This document shows, piece after piece, positions 37,801 through 52,800 of a DNA stretch of 64,000 nucleotides. A program made the translations under genes and the position numbers. The notes beneath the pieces are model-generated. The model had not been told where the DNA came from, searched no databases, and worked only from the letters and a program-made list of their open reading frames with translations. The first letter of the stretch is position 1. Every line of letters starts with the position of its first letter. The stretch is taken from positions 23,129,367 through 23,193,366 of the forward strand of contig CM055098.1 of the NCBI GenBank assembly GCA_029204225.1. The letters are read 5' to 3'. Source of the DNA: Diphasiastrum complanatum (lineage: Eukaryota > Streptophyta > Lycopodiopsida > Lycopodiales > Lycopodiaceae).

Positions 37801-40800
37801 TTACATAGCTTGCTTGCAGATCAATCATTGGAAATCATCAAGCTTGGTTTGTTAAAATCAAGATTTCTTTTGCTACTTTACATAGTTCACTTTAGCAGCA
37901 ATAATAAACTTGCAGCATCCATCTAACAGCGATTTGCATGAAAAACTTTCACTGTCTGTCTCTGAAAACTAAGTGGATGTGAGATAGAAGCAGAATTCTT
38001 TTTGCTGATTTTTCTGTACACAGCCCATCAGAAGCAATGATCCTTGTGACCAGTGTAGGGAGAGGGGAGAGGGGAGCACGTAGGACAAGCAATATTTGCA
38101 GCGTGCAGCATTGTTTGTGAAGACAATCTTTATCTGAAACATATACCAGAAACTTTGCATCTGTTAAAACAGTGTAGCTCACACACACACACACAATACA
38201 TGTATTCACTTGTTCCATATGTTCAGAACGTGTATCAAACTGTATATATAGAACCATCTACCCAGCCCCTAAAACCTCGGAACAGGCTTCCATGCTTAAT
38301 AGAGAGGAGGAGACTCTACCATTTTGAGAGCTCAAGCATCCTCATTTGCTAATCATATAAATATTGAGGAAGAAGGTTAAAACCCATATTGTAGATCTAA
38401 TATCTATAGATATAAATTAGGGTCTATGATTTAGATATTATTATTAGAATCTGTGATTTACAAAACCTAAGCTAATCTAAAAATTTAATATGCATATAGA
38501 TGTGATAGAGATATAGATTTTTTGTACTATATTCCAGAATAGATTTTTTGTACTATATTTCAGATTCTAGACTGTAGATAAGGTACATCCAAGGTTTGCA
38601 GGCCGCATTCCGAAATGTGATTCGGACCACCATCTGGGATTTCCCCATAGGGTTTCCCGAAACGCGGTTTTTTTTTTATTGGGAATTTTATTTGTGCAAA
38701 TATGGGTATCAAATGAAAGGTTTTTCTGAGAGCAGTTCATTATCTAGTTTGCCAAGATTTTCAAGACCAATGCCGTCCAGTTTTGGGCCATTAAGTGATT
38801 TTCTACCCACCAAGCATGTATTCAATCGAATCTGTATATTGTGTGAAATGAAATCATGTGCAGAGCAAACCTACAATCACTCTGCCAAAAAATGATCAAC
38901 TCTTTAGATTCACCCTCCTCCTCTTTTTTCTGGAAACATTTCACCAGACACTCTTCAACATTGGCCCCCATAGCCATCGAATCCTAGATCGAGTATGCCA
39001 TGGAGTTATATACCACGGACTCTCCTCCTACCTCACTCTCACCGAGACCTGACCACTGCTCACTTTTCACCCCTGACATGGTTGAAAACGCCATTAAACA
39101 TGCCAAACTAAATAAAGCCACTGACTATGACTCCTTAAGTGTAGACTTCCTAAAGCCCGTAGCACATCTCATCTCCCCTTACATTGCTCATGTTTTTAAC
39201 ACAGCTGTTACTTCTGGTTTTCCTACGGCTTGGTGTACTAATATCCTTCACCCCATCCTCAAGGCAGGTGATCCCATGAATGTAGGAAACTACCGCACCA
39301 TTATGATTGGCCACACTCTAGCTAAGATATATGGCTCTATACTACAGACAGTCACTGGATCTTTTGCTGAAACTGAGGGTTTACACGCTATGGGTCAAGC
39401 TGGTTTCAGACCGGGATATTCTACTTCAGACCAGATCTTCATTTTGAGATGCATTATTGAGGAGGCTCGACATCGGAAACAGAGAATTTACTGTTGCTTT
39501 GTGGATTTTCGCAAAGCTTTTGACTCTGTTCCACGACATCTTCTTTTCCAGAGACTGTCTTCACTTGGCTTCTCAGAGGATACTATTGCTGCGATCATTA
39601 CTTTATATGAGCGAGTCTTGGCACGTTTCAGAGATGGTAGTGGCTGGTCCTCACAGATACATTCTACCATTGGGGTGAAGCAGGGTTGCCCCTTATCACC
39701 CACTCTTTTTGCACTATATATAGATGACCTCGAGCGGATTATTCGCGAGGAAGGTGGAGAGGGCTGTCCCCTAGCAGACATTATTATCCCCATTCTCTTG
39801 TACGCTGATGATGTGGTTCTCCTCTCATCCTCTGCAGCTGGTTTACAGAGTCACCTTTCTGCTTTACATCACTTTTGCCAGCGTTGGGGATTGACGGTTA
39901 ACCTTAAGAAGACTAAGATTATGGTGTTTAACACCAACAGACAGCATATGAGAGATGTGATTTTCTATTATGACGGGCCTACCGATTGAGATCGTGACCT
40001 CCTACACCTATTTGGGAGTTCTTTTCTCTGGTCCGCTACTCACTTTTCGACCAGCAGCCACCGCCAGGCTCCGCAAGGGGCATACCGCTCTTGTGCATAT
40101 GGAGAGATTTTGCTCTACTTATTATGTGCAGGATCCTGCTACCAGATGCCTACTATTTTCTGCTACTGTCTCCCCAGTTGTGCTATATTCGGCTGAGACT
40201 TGGTGCCCTGATTTATCACGCGATACATGGAGAGATCTTACTCGTATCCAGATTCTCATGCTCAGTAGGATAATCCGGGCTAAGCCCTCAGTACCACATG
40301 ATATCATACTAGCCGAGTTTGCTTCTCCTCCATTAGTTGTGGGTGCTATGTTTCAGATCATCACCTTTCTTCACAGGGTATCAGATCTAGATACCTCCAG
40401 ATACATTGTTGCTGCTCTCACTTCATCTTGTACCATTGCAGATCAGGGAGCCAAGCACTCTTGGTATCGCAGTGTCTCAGCCCTTCTTCAGACTTGGGGT
40501 TTATCCGCACTTGATCTTCCGAATGGAACCCATGCTTATATCAGACAGCAGATCTACCGGAGCTACATACGCACTATATGGTCACATCCTGATCCAGATA
40601 GGGTCAAGCTACATTATTATGGCACACATCTTTTACGGCTGGACGTTTCGGGCTTGCCTATTCTTCCAGTTTATCTTACACAGACGCTATCTTTTGGTCT
40701 GAGATATCGTATAGGACAGCTTCGAGTCTCTTCTCATCAGCTTGCTATCGAGACAGGTAGATACACAGACACTCCCAGATTGCAGCGGATATGTCAGCTT

Positions 40801-43800
40801 TGTTCTCTTCAGGAGGTGGAAGATGAGTTTCATTTCATCTTTCGCTGCCCAGTATACTATGAGATTAGAGGACGATACCATTGTTTATACCGAGATATTC
40901 CCCTCACGTTGAGCTCCTTTCTCGAGTATCCAGATGCTAGATGTGTGGGTCTTCTTTTGAGAGAGATGTATATTTTACGAGCTTCACTTCTACCTACGCT
41001 CTCAGATATGGATTCCAGTCAGGCTCACATTACTCAGTTCTTCCAGAAGCGAGACAGAGTGGATATTTCGGTTGCGGATTTTGACGTCCCCGTCCGAAGA
41101 TCGAAGACACAGAGAGTTTCGGCTCGATCCAGTGCTACTAGATCTTCATACGCCTCCCACCAGCCTACATCACGACCCACTACTACCATCACTCATTACT
41201 TTCGGCTTGCTCGTAGCTAGTTTCCTCCGCGGAGCAGGTGGTTAAGCTCTTGCTTTGTACCCTCACCAGCTGGTGGTCAAGCTTGGATACTTTTTCTCTT
41301 AGAGACAGAGAGATCGATATTTTAGTTTTAGTTTTACTGTCTTTTCATTGGTAAATAAGTCCTTATGCGGACAATGCTTCTCACATTTTGTACTCTCTTT
41401 TGTCTTATGTGCCCCTGGGCACCAAAAGACGTTAATAATAATAATTCTAATTCTAATTCTCTCTCTCTCTCTCTCTCCATGTAGAATGTGATAATTACCA
41501 TACCGAACTAAACCATGCTGAAAAAAACCATACCGAAATACAACCTAACTAGACACAATGTAAAAACGTGACAATATATAATGTTGGGCTCGAGGTTGTA
41601 AAAACGTACAATGATGTTTGATAAACAATGTCTCATAAACATTGACAACTAACACTCATCCTCTAACTCAAAGTCCGAATCATCGGAGTCTATGGCAAAA
41701 AGGAAGTCTGCAGATGACGATAAGGGTGTCATGCGTCGTGGTGAGCCTCTGCCTCTTCCCCCTCCTAGCTGGCTCCAACTGCTCCTCTGCTGCTCCCTCT
41801 AGGTTGCCCTCTCAATTGTTATCTCGTACCCTGGGAAGGCCCTATAGACTCAGGGTCGACCTGGCCCTCAACTGCATGTGATACTCCAGTCTGCTCTACA
41901 AACAATGCCCCCAACCCACTCCCCCCCTTGGAACATCTAGGTCGCCCTCTACGCCTAGGTACAAGAATGGCTGGCTCCTCTTGTCTCTCAACATCCGGGT
42001 CTACGAATAAGTGTTGTATGTCCACCCCCCATCACGCTCACCCTAGTCCTCTGCCTCTGTATCCCCCTCCTCCATCCACTCCTCCTCGTAACCAGGCCCA
42101 ATGCCTCTCCACCCCCCGACAACTCATCATCTCCCTCCTCCCCTCTCTCCTCCCCCCTCTCCTGATGTCGAGCAGTTGCCTCGCGCAAATCATGCCTCTG
42201 CATCTGCCTGCCTATCCAAGTCACGATAGATCTCATCCTCAAGCTCTTCCTCTGGAGGTGGTACCCGCAGACCAGCAATTGTCTATATCATGCAGGAGTC
42301 AGGGTTCACCTGCAAAAACAAACAGGCATGGTTAACAAACTTATCCATTTGTCAGATAAGTATCCTTGAAACGCAAGTACATCAAGCAATACCAAGTAAG
42401 TCACTAACTAACTCACCTTGATCAAGCGGTCACCTTGTGTGCGTGTGCGTCTCAGCATGCGTCCCTCGGTGTTCACGAACACCAACCGCGTGCACTGCTC
42501 AATGAAGAGTTTGTTTCTCCTCTTCGTGTGATGGCTGGCCCATACGCTCTAGTTCCCCTCACAGGCGGAAGCTGAACAGTCCCGTGAGAGGACTCTCTCT
42601 GCAAATCGTCGAAGGTCAGGAGTACTGCAGCCACGAAAGCTCCACCACGTCATAGGTGCCAACTGGTCATCTCTCAGCTGACACTGCTCTCGATCATAAA
42701 GATACAAGTCCCGCTCAAACTTTACCATATCTCGCTCTATGTTCCTCAGAGTCGGGCCTGTTGGCAAAAGAAACAGAACATGTGCCAGTTCACAAACTAA
42801 TGCAAAGGCTAATATAAACAAGTGGACTGGGAAAAAATATCTGCAATACATGCGCTGGGCCATACACACTCAGTGTACTTCACCCATCCGTCACAAGGGA
42901 TGCAGCATGTGGGCTACCGCATGGATGGGTCTATGGAAGAAGTCTCACCTCGTCTCCCAAACACTGAGGAGCTCGTCCTTCTTGCACAAGTCACATTGCA
43001 AATGATTAGTCATCTTTGAAAGCACAAAAGTAAAGTGAAAATAAAACGAAAAGAAAGTGGGAGGAGTAATATCTGTCATCGTCCAAGTCATATCCCTGAA
43101 GCACCTCACCGATGCAGTCCATGAACTCGTATATGAGACCAAGAGTGCACCCCTCTCGGTCTACTAGGCACAGCACATGGAAAATAGGGCGAAGAACCTC
43201 TACAAGCTCACCCGACCGTGTCCAGAAGTCCTCTCCAAACACTATGCTCTGGAAATGCACTGCCTCTGTCGTGCGATTCCTGAACTCATCAAATCTCTCA
43301 CTGGATGCCATCCTCCGCAAATGATCTCGTACAACGCATAGTCGCTCAAGAACCAGGAAAAGGTAGGCAAAGCAAGTGGGCGTTGGCTTGTTCAGGTCCA
43401 GTCGCGAGAAGGTACGGAACAATGCCAACACGCACTTCTTCCTAGTGACGAAGTTCACCATGCGCATGGCCTGAGAGGTGAGCTGCGAGGAAAACATTAA
43501 ACAAAAATTCGTTAAAAGCTTAAAGAGGATAGGGATTGAGAACAACTAATAAGTGGAAAAGGCTTTACAAAGTGGCAAACATTGTACCTCACAAATCCAT
43601 GGAAGTGCAACCATGTCGTGAATGAGAAGATTGATGCAATGTGCAGCACACGAGGTCCACACAATCTCTCCCATTTGTCTGCAGTTCGTGGCGTTGTCTG
43701 TGACAACTTGAACCACGCGACCTGCCCCAATCTCCTACACTACATCTCTGACTGCCTCATAGATGAACTCGGCCGTGATGGCTCCACCAGTTCGAGTAGC

Positions 43801-46800
43801 ATCCATATCTCGTAGGAAGGTTGTGCCAAGCGGATAAGACACTATGATATTGACGACAGATCGTCGATGAATGTCAGTCCATCCATTGCTCAATATCGAG
43901 CATCCATAGCTACAAAAAAAAACATTTCTTAGACATATGCAAGCACTGTGGTACTTGCAAAGTGCAACAGATGCAATGGTAAAGAGTAGCAAAGAATTCT
44001 TACATCTGCCACGCTGTGTGAATGGATCTCAGCTCCCGTGTGATAGTCTCCTACTTTTGTCGTACCATAGTCGTGCGCAATGCCTCTCTCCTTGGAGGCC
44101 TCCATGAGGAATCAGCTGCTACGATCTGGAGGCAAGTGCCCTAAAGATCCAAGTGTCAACAACAACAAAAGGGATGCCACACTCATAAAAGAGTTGGCCA
44201 ACCGTCAGGTCCATAGGGCATGCTGCTATCTATGCCACCCACCGCGGTCCAACGTATGCTGCCACGCCTGCTAGAAGCAACAAATGGGCGCACTGAGGGT
44301 GTATCTAATTGTGAGCATCATCGTTGCCCTCCCCTATGGTAAGATCTGGCTCTGTAGGTGGTGCATCAGCTGCTGATGATGATGATGGATGAGAGGAACC
44401 TGCTGCTGAAGGAACAATAGAATGAGAGGCTACATGTGTGTTGGTAGCTCTAGGAACCTCCCCCCCTCCCTCTACACCTGCTCCAAGCCCTATCACCTGC
44501 ACTGGACCCTACACCTGCACTAGGTCCTGGACTTGCTCTAGTCCATGCTCCTTCCATTGACCTGTGAATAGAGCTCTAAGATGGTCTCAATCGCTCAAGA
44601 GACGTACCGTCGGGCCCATATGTGTCCATCAATTTCTCCACCTCTGCATCTGATATGCAAGGGCAAATGGATATGCTCATCCCTCACCCATTTGGCCAGG
44701 CCTGGTGCGTCGTAGTAAGCGGGCCCTAACCCTGGTAAGAGAACCAGTAAAGACCACACCACAATGCAGGCATCTCCATCTGCAGGCACCAAATCCCTGG
44801 TGCATAGCCACATCCCCTTCTGTCGACTCAACCTCTGACCAAATGCCTCTACCAAGGACCGGCATCGTGTGACACTGTCAATGTATCAGACCTACAAATC
44901 ACATGTCAATCAATGGAGCCCCGGAGAATTAAGGAAAGAAGCACCTTGCAGGAAAAGAGCCTATGTATATAATAATTTTTGTGTAATTAATGGCTTCAAA
45001 CTGCAACTCAATCGCATGCCTACAAGACCCTAAACCCTAAACCCTAAAAAACACATGATTTGGGCATGCCATTGAAAACTTTCACTACAAGCAATAACAG
45101 CCGAAACTAATAGCACAAGCATGTTCGTGGGCATGAAGAAAGTTGAAACATAGTTTAGCCTCAATCTGCATCTCAATTGGATGACTACATGCAAGTTTAC
45201 AAAACGAGCCAAAAACACATTTTAAAAAGGGCATGAGATTCCATCTTTTGCTACAAGCAATAATGGGTTAAACTAACAGCATAAGCATGTCTGTGAGGTT
45301 CAATAGAGATGAATTGGAGCTAAAAACCATTCCATTACGCTGCCTACAAATCATTCCATGAGCTTCCAAAATGTGAAGCCAAAACTTACCTAAAACTGTT
45401 TTGGAGAGAAACTCCACTGCCTCGTCGCTGCCACCGTGTTGATCACAATGCTCCAAGATGGCTACAATCCACCATCACTCTCACCATCACCATCTCTCTC
45501 TCCTTCACTCCCAAGATAGCAAATTTTTTTATGTGGGCCACAGGCTGCCTGCTCGCGGCCCACATAAAAAAATTTGCTACGTTTCTGGCGATCCAGGACC
45601 GTGTTTCTGGTCCCGGATCGCACCGGGCCGCGGTTACAGTGGATCGTGATCCGCTGCAACCTTCGGTACATCATAGTTCCGTAGCATACAGAATGGCCAT
45701 GTACAGAACGTCGTTCTATACAAACTATTTTTTATAGGAAAATTTGTATCATTGATATTTATTTATCCGACGGCCCCTCGTGGGCAAAAGTCTGTTCCTG
45801 TTTAGGGATAGATTTTGGCAATATGAGCAGCGGCAGTTTCATTTTGTAGCTAAAAATGTGACTGCCAAGCCTGTTTCAAACCCTAAAAGCACACTATCAA
45901 CTCAATGGGCTACAAATATATAGATGATCTGTCTTATACACTAAAAACACACCTGTTTGAATGATCCAGATTCAATGTTAATCGCATTGATTTCTTGCTG
46001 CATTTGGTTTAAGGTGAAACTTAGCCTCCAAATATCCAGGACAGAATTGATGGGAGGTCAAAGAAACCCAACTTCAATTTCTCTCTTATGTTTCGGACGT
46101 ACGCAAAAAATGTCCCATACAAGAGGTACAGAACAGTGTCCTATGAAAGATACACCATATTCCATAGGACTATAACTACCCATTTGCACAGCGTTCCAGA
46201 ACACTCATTGAAAAACAAACGGAACATAGCGAGAATAATGTGCTTAAATTTTACTTTTGGCAAAGATATTGCAGGGGGTATTTGGGAGCTAAGGTACAGT
46301 GCTTGAATTACACTTATAGTGGGTGCTTGAAAAACGATACAAACTTCAAATTCTCTACAGTACTCAATACCCACAAGATTCAGACCTTGAAATTTTAAGT
46401 ACAGACGCTCGTACTCAAAACTTCCAAGGTACTATCATTGCAATATTTAGGCAGATTATTTCTGAAAAGAATTTGCTAATGCGAATACTTGAACCTGAGC
46501 AATCCATCTCTCATGCCACTCCTACACCGCATGAGATGGGTTCATTGAATTAGAACTTATGCATTCGATTTGGGCCCTACATAATTTGTCCTCAGCATGT
46601 GCTACTGAACTTACAAGTTGAGCCACAGTTAACTACAAGCTGCCTTACACAGGATGCTACCAACTTCCTCAAAATGTATGTGTATTCATACGGTCCATTA
46701 TTTGATGACCTGGAAGCACTACCTTGTTGCAAAACTGAATCATTCTTTTCCAGAGATCGTGTTCCAGTACTCACATTCACTAGCACTTTTCAGTGGTATG

Positions 46801-49800
46801 CAGGAGTACCAGACCTCTGCAAGAGTTGCATGTCCTAACACCATAACACCCAAATTGACTAGTAAAATCCACTTTCTTTAAAAAGTACTAACATTAGCGA
46901 TCTTCTCTCAAGAACATGATATGTCGATATTTGAAGGCATGACAGCATCTTATAATCATAGGGTTTAAGTAGACTAGCTCTTCCTTTGACCATTCTCTAC
47001 CACAGGCAAGAAATGATGGCACGTGGTTCCTTGAAGGTGGCTACGCAAGCTTGTAGAATACTCATGAGCAAAGTATCATGAATCCTCCACTGCTGGTAAA
47101 ATTCAGCACATGATTTTCTAGCCAGTTCTGCAAAGTGAGATACGTCCACAACTCATTTCATCCCTCTTGTCAACTGTAAAATGCTACTCAAATTAAGTCT
47201 AAAAACTAAATGTTTTGATCAGCAGCCATTTCTTCCTTACACAGCCATCTTGCACACCAGAGGTTGGACAAGAGGTCTAATATTAATATTTAGATTAGCT
47301 TAGATTTCCAATTTTGTCACATAAGTAGCAAAAGATGAGAATTTCAAGCATAGCATGAAACAAGCTTTGCCTTTATGTAAAATCACAAGAATTGAACTCA
47401 CAGAGAACATATGCTTCCAGATCCAACGATATTTTCCAAGCTATTTCACAGTTTATCATGGTGCAAGTTCACTGGTAAGATCAGCTGTTCCAGAAAAATT
47501 CCCCAATTACTGCTACATTCATCGCACAATCGGAAACGTAAGTACACAATCCATACTAATGGGGAAATGCATTTCCCCAGCTTTTTCATGAGAAAACACA
47601 GAGTTGTTCCTACAACTCTGTGTTTCCACACCTAGGAAAACGTTATGGGGAAAGAAACTGGGAAATGGTCCTCATAACAAAACTCATATAATTTGTTTTC
47701 ATGCCAAATTTGACAATTATCTTGCACTGGTTTGCTGTTATGATGACATAGTGCTTCCTTGTTTCCCGTTCCTCGTTTCTCAGTTATCGTTCCTTGTTTC
47801 CCGAGGGGTCCTCGTTTCCCAGGTGGGAAATGTTTCTTAGAACTATGTGCTCCATCCCCCAACACAAACAGTTGACAAGTGCCTTGAACTTGCACGGAAA
47901 TGCTAAACATTCAACAACAGTAGATTGCATACGATAAACCAGAGTTTCGTGACTTTATTGAAATTCTTGATTTGTGACTTTATTGAAATCCTTGATGAAC
48001 TCCAGAACACGGTCTCAAGGCATACTACAGGAGTGCAATACATTTTTTATCTTTTCCCCATGAACTCATCGTGAACATGTTACGACACCAAATTTCCTGT
48101 AATTCAATTGAAGTGGAAGAAACAACAATTTCAACCTCTAAAAATATGCATTTTGCCTATGGCTTACAACAGTTAAATATTTATTTCGATATGTGGCCCT
48201 GCAAAATAACATAGTTTCTCAAAACCACCATCCCCGGGCCCCATCCACACCATCTCCAGATTGGAGGATGGAATTGTGATGGTATACGCTCATGTTCTAC
48301 AACAGGCAATTTGATTGATTTCATCACTGGACGTGATTTACTGCTTTTCATGGAGACTCATGAGAGTCAAGAGCGAGGTACAAATGGGATTCTGTATACA
48401 AACCTAAGACTAGATCAGCAAGCAATCGAGGATCCGGAGGGTTCGTATGCTTATACAGGGAGTCTCTTCACCCAATCATCGAGTTCATCAAACATGACAT
48501 GCACGCTATATTTGAGATATTGAAGACCTTCAATCTGAACTCTTGAATCGTGCTACCGACCTACTTGCTCCCACACTATCCACCCTCCTCAATTCTGTAG
48601 TGGTTTTTGGCTTTCCCATCCTCCTGGTCCACCAACATCATCCACCCTATTCACAAAAATGGTGACCCCATGATTCCTGGTAATTATCACACTATCATGA
48701 TTGGAAATGTTCTTGCAAAGCTACATGGTACCATCCTTCAGTCTGTAGTGAGCTCAGAGACAAAATTCAGGAGATTATATGCTTTGGGCCAAGTAGGGTT
48801 TAGAGCCCATTACTCCACCGCTGATCATGTCTTCACTCTCTGGGCTTTGATCGAGCAAGCGAAGCACAGGAAAGAGAAGGTTTACTGTTGTTTTGTGTGT
48901 TGGAATGTAAATGGAATTGCTTACATTACCATAAGTTACTTTGACCCAAAAGGTCGAGAGTTGTGTAACCATGGTCATTTATTATATTAGGCTTACTAAA
49001 CCTAGAGTTAGCTAAGTTAATATGAAATTAACTTGGTAGGGACTCATGGGTCCACTAGGCCTAATTGTGACATTAAGTACCCCAACTTGACATCTTGGAG
49101 GTACCTTATTCTTTCTATGTAACTTATAGAAAGTTGGATAGTCAACAGTCAAGTAGTTGGATAGCCAATAGTCATGAAGTTAGATAGTCATCTTGGACTA
49201 TATATATGTGTGCATCCCATTTGTATGAGACACTTTTGTAAGCAATACTGACTATTCTCCTTGGCTGTCCACGAGTTTCTACAAGAGGGTTTCTAGCCAT
49301 CTCTCTCTTTCTTTTGAGAATGCTTTGTGTGATTGAATAGTTAAGATCTTGGATCCTTAGGCTTCTATTTCCTACATGGTATCAGAGCCTTTAGGTGATC
49401 ATATTGCTTGCAGGAGGGCGCCCAATAGGAAGCTATCTTCTTCCCCTTTTGGTTGCAGAAAATCATCAAGCTGCTAATTTTTGCAGGAGAAGAATTTGTT
49501 CATCTTCTTATAGCTTTTTTGCAGGAAATTGCAGGGCACCTTCACCTATTTGAGAGCTAGCAGTAGGGCGCCCATGCTCAAACCAATTGCATGTGATCTT
49601 GACTCAATTCCATGCTGAAAATTTCAGATTTACTTCTTAAATGAAGATACATGTGTTTTGGACACATTTCTTGCTGAAATTTCCCTGTTGATGAGTTTGG
49701 AGTAGGGCACTACCATCAGCTCTATATGCACATAGTGTGCACTCTAGCCACAAATTTCTGGTTTTGGTTTACGCTTCATTTGAAGTCTACCTATTTGTGA

Positions 49801-52800
49801 AAATTCTGTTTTTTGTGCATAAATCAGCCACCTATTTCATTACTTGTTGAGTAGATTGCATGTGGAGTATTGCAATCTATTGTGCTCATAATTTCAGCTT
49901 TGAGGTTGCTGCCCTTTGAGTAGATTTTGTCTTGGAAAGTCTATTTTTATCTACTACGAGCTGATTTTTCTGTTATGGCTAAAGAATCGGAGTCTATTGG
50001 TTCTTTATTTAATGAAGATAGGCTGGATGGCACAAACTATTCCTTGTGGTGCTACATGATAATGAACCTTCTAATTGCTAAAGGTTTGTGGGAAGTAGTT
50101 AATGGTGACGAAGAGAGGCCGCCTACCTTGGCACCTATTACACCATCTAGAACAACTACTTCATCATCTACGGAGGTGTCTTCCGATGAGCAAAAGAAGT
50201 GGGATCGACGAGATGCACAAGCACATTCCGTCATTGCATTATCAGTGAAGAGATCTATCCTTCCACATATTAGATCATGCAAGACTTCCAAAAGTGCTTG
50301 GGAGACTCTTGCAAAGATGTTTCAAGTAAAGAATGCAGCAAAAGTGGTATATCTTCGAAATCAACTTTCTATCTTGAAGATACAAGAAGGTGATTTGCTT
50401 ACAAACCACTTGACGAAGACCAAGGATCTTCGAGAGGAGCTTCTTAGTATTGATGAGGTGATTGAGAACTCACAATTTGTATCTATTACTCTCAACTCTC
50501 TTCCTAATTCTTACCTTCCATTTGTGTCATCATTGAGCATTTCTCTTAGGGGACAGCAAATCTCCTTCGACGAACTTGTTGGCTTACTTCTTCAAGAAGA
50601 GCAAACAAGGATGGTGAACAAGAAGATCAAGCTTTCTTTGCAAAGGGCAAAGGCAAAGGCAAGTGGAAAGGGAAGCCTTCTTTCAAAACTTCCAAAGATG
50701 ATCAAAAATCTAAGGAAGCACAAGATCAAGGCTCCAAGAAGAAGGGTAAGTGCCACTATTGCAAGAAGTTTGGGCATCACATCAAAGAATGTAGGAAGAG
50801 GCTTGCAAAGGAAAACGAGAAAGGTAACGATACAAGCACCGCAATCATTACTTTGGAACAACAATTTGGAAAGGAGGATAATCTTTTCAATAATGATTAT
50901 GCTTTTGTCACTAATAATCTCATCTCTCCTAAAGACGAGATTTCTGCCACTTCAAATCTTGCTGGTTTTTCAGCAGAAAATAGCTCATCTTCAGCTTTAC
51001 AAGTTGCTGTTTTTTCATCTATTGATTGGGTGATTGATAGCGGTGCCACACGCCATATGACTTATCACAAAGAAGTCATTACAAAGCTTGTAAAAGTGCA
51101 TGATGGAAGCAAAGTTCAAGGTGTTGATAACACCTCTTATCCTATCGAAGGTATTGGAATGATCTCCATTATCTTACCCAATGGTGAGGAGAAGTACATT
51201 CGTAATGTACTTTATGTTCCAAAAAAAAAAAAAATCTCATTTCGGTCTCTACAATTATGAACCAAGGATTGGTTGTGGAATTCAAAGAAGACAAATGTCT
51301 TATCAAAGACCCAAAGAGATCTCTTATGATCATTGCTTCGGGAACATTACGTGGTGGATTGTTCCTTATGGATACCTATGAGCGAAGAGCTTCATCATCT
51401 TTTTGTCTTGTTGCATCAAGTTCACATTCTTTGGAGTTGGCTGAATTATGGCATGCTAGGTTTGGACATCTCAACTTTGCTAGCTTGAAAATGTTAAAGA
51501 GATTCAATATGGTTGAAGACATTCCTTATATTGAGCATCCCGAAGGACATGTATGCGAAGAATGCATACTTGGAAAATTTCAAAGGCAAGCTTTTCCAAT
51601 TGATGGAACTATTAGAGTTGATGGCAAATTTGATTTGGTTCATAGTGATGTATGTGGAATCACACTATCATGGAGATGGCTCGATGTATGCTCAAGGCAA
51701 AGGGCCTACCCCACAGGTTTTGGGCTGAAGCGGTTATAACGGCGACTTACATTAGTAATCGGTGTCCTACTAAAGCCTTGAAGGTATTAACTCCTTATGA
51801 AGTTTGGTATGGTAAGAAGGCTACTGTTTCTCACTTACGCATCTTTGGTTGCACGGCTTATGCTTTCATTCCCGATAAGCTAAGAACCAAGCTTGATGAT
51901 AAAGGAGTTAAATGCATATTTGTTGGCTATAGTAGCGAAAGCGCCGGCTATAGGTTGTTTAATATGGATACTTATAAAATCATAGTGAGTCGTGTGTTCA
52001 TTTTGATGAAAAGACCTCCTATGATGTTGCGCCCACTCATGTCATGAAAGGTGCAGCCCATAGTTCATCAAGAAGAACCTATTCATGGTGAAGAGCAGCC
52101 TGTTGAAGACATTGGACAGCAAGGTCCAAGTTCGGAAAACATTGGACAGCAAGGTCCAAGTTCGGAACACTTTGGACAGCAAAGTGTTGACAAAGGTAAG
52201 GCTGTTGGACAGCAAACCAGTCCCTAAATGGTTGTTGCAGACTTTGCAGAACCACAAAGTGAATCATTTCTATGAAGGGAAGACTCGTGCCTCTACTAAA
52301 TCAGTAGAATTTGCTGATTTTTCTGATTTTGCTCTTATTTCTATTGAGGATGGTGCAGTAGAACCTGTTTTTTATGAGCAGGCCAGAAGAGTAAAATGTT
52401 GGGAGGATGCGATGCAAGAGGAGTATAACTCACTCATGAAGAACCACACTTGGGTTCTTGTTTATCTTCCACATGGGGCTGGAATCTTCATCTCTCAACA
52501 ACGATACATTGAGCAGATGTTGAAACAATCTTCTTTTTTCAAGTCACCGCAAGTTGATGCATATGATGGATGCATTAGTGAAAAGTTTCATGCGAAACCT
52601 TTTCAATTTGATGTTTTAGCAAAGGCTGAAAAATTTGAGCACTCTTTGGAACCTTTTTGTACTAATCGAGGAGGGAGTCAACATGTGTCAATTAGTACTT
52701 TTGTTCAAAGTGTTAAGAGTGAGCATTTGTTTGGAGAGAATTTTTCATTACTTGAAGATTCTTCTATGTCATCCCATGCCTCTTCGAGGGATAGCTTTGA

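Noticed and set aside
45029-45049. Chromosome end
   Set aside because: Only three telomere units, surrounded by intron and transposon sequence.
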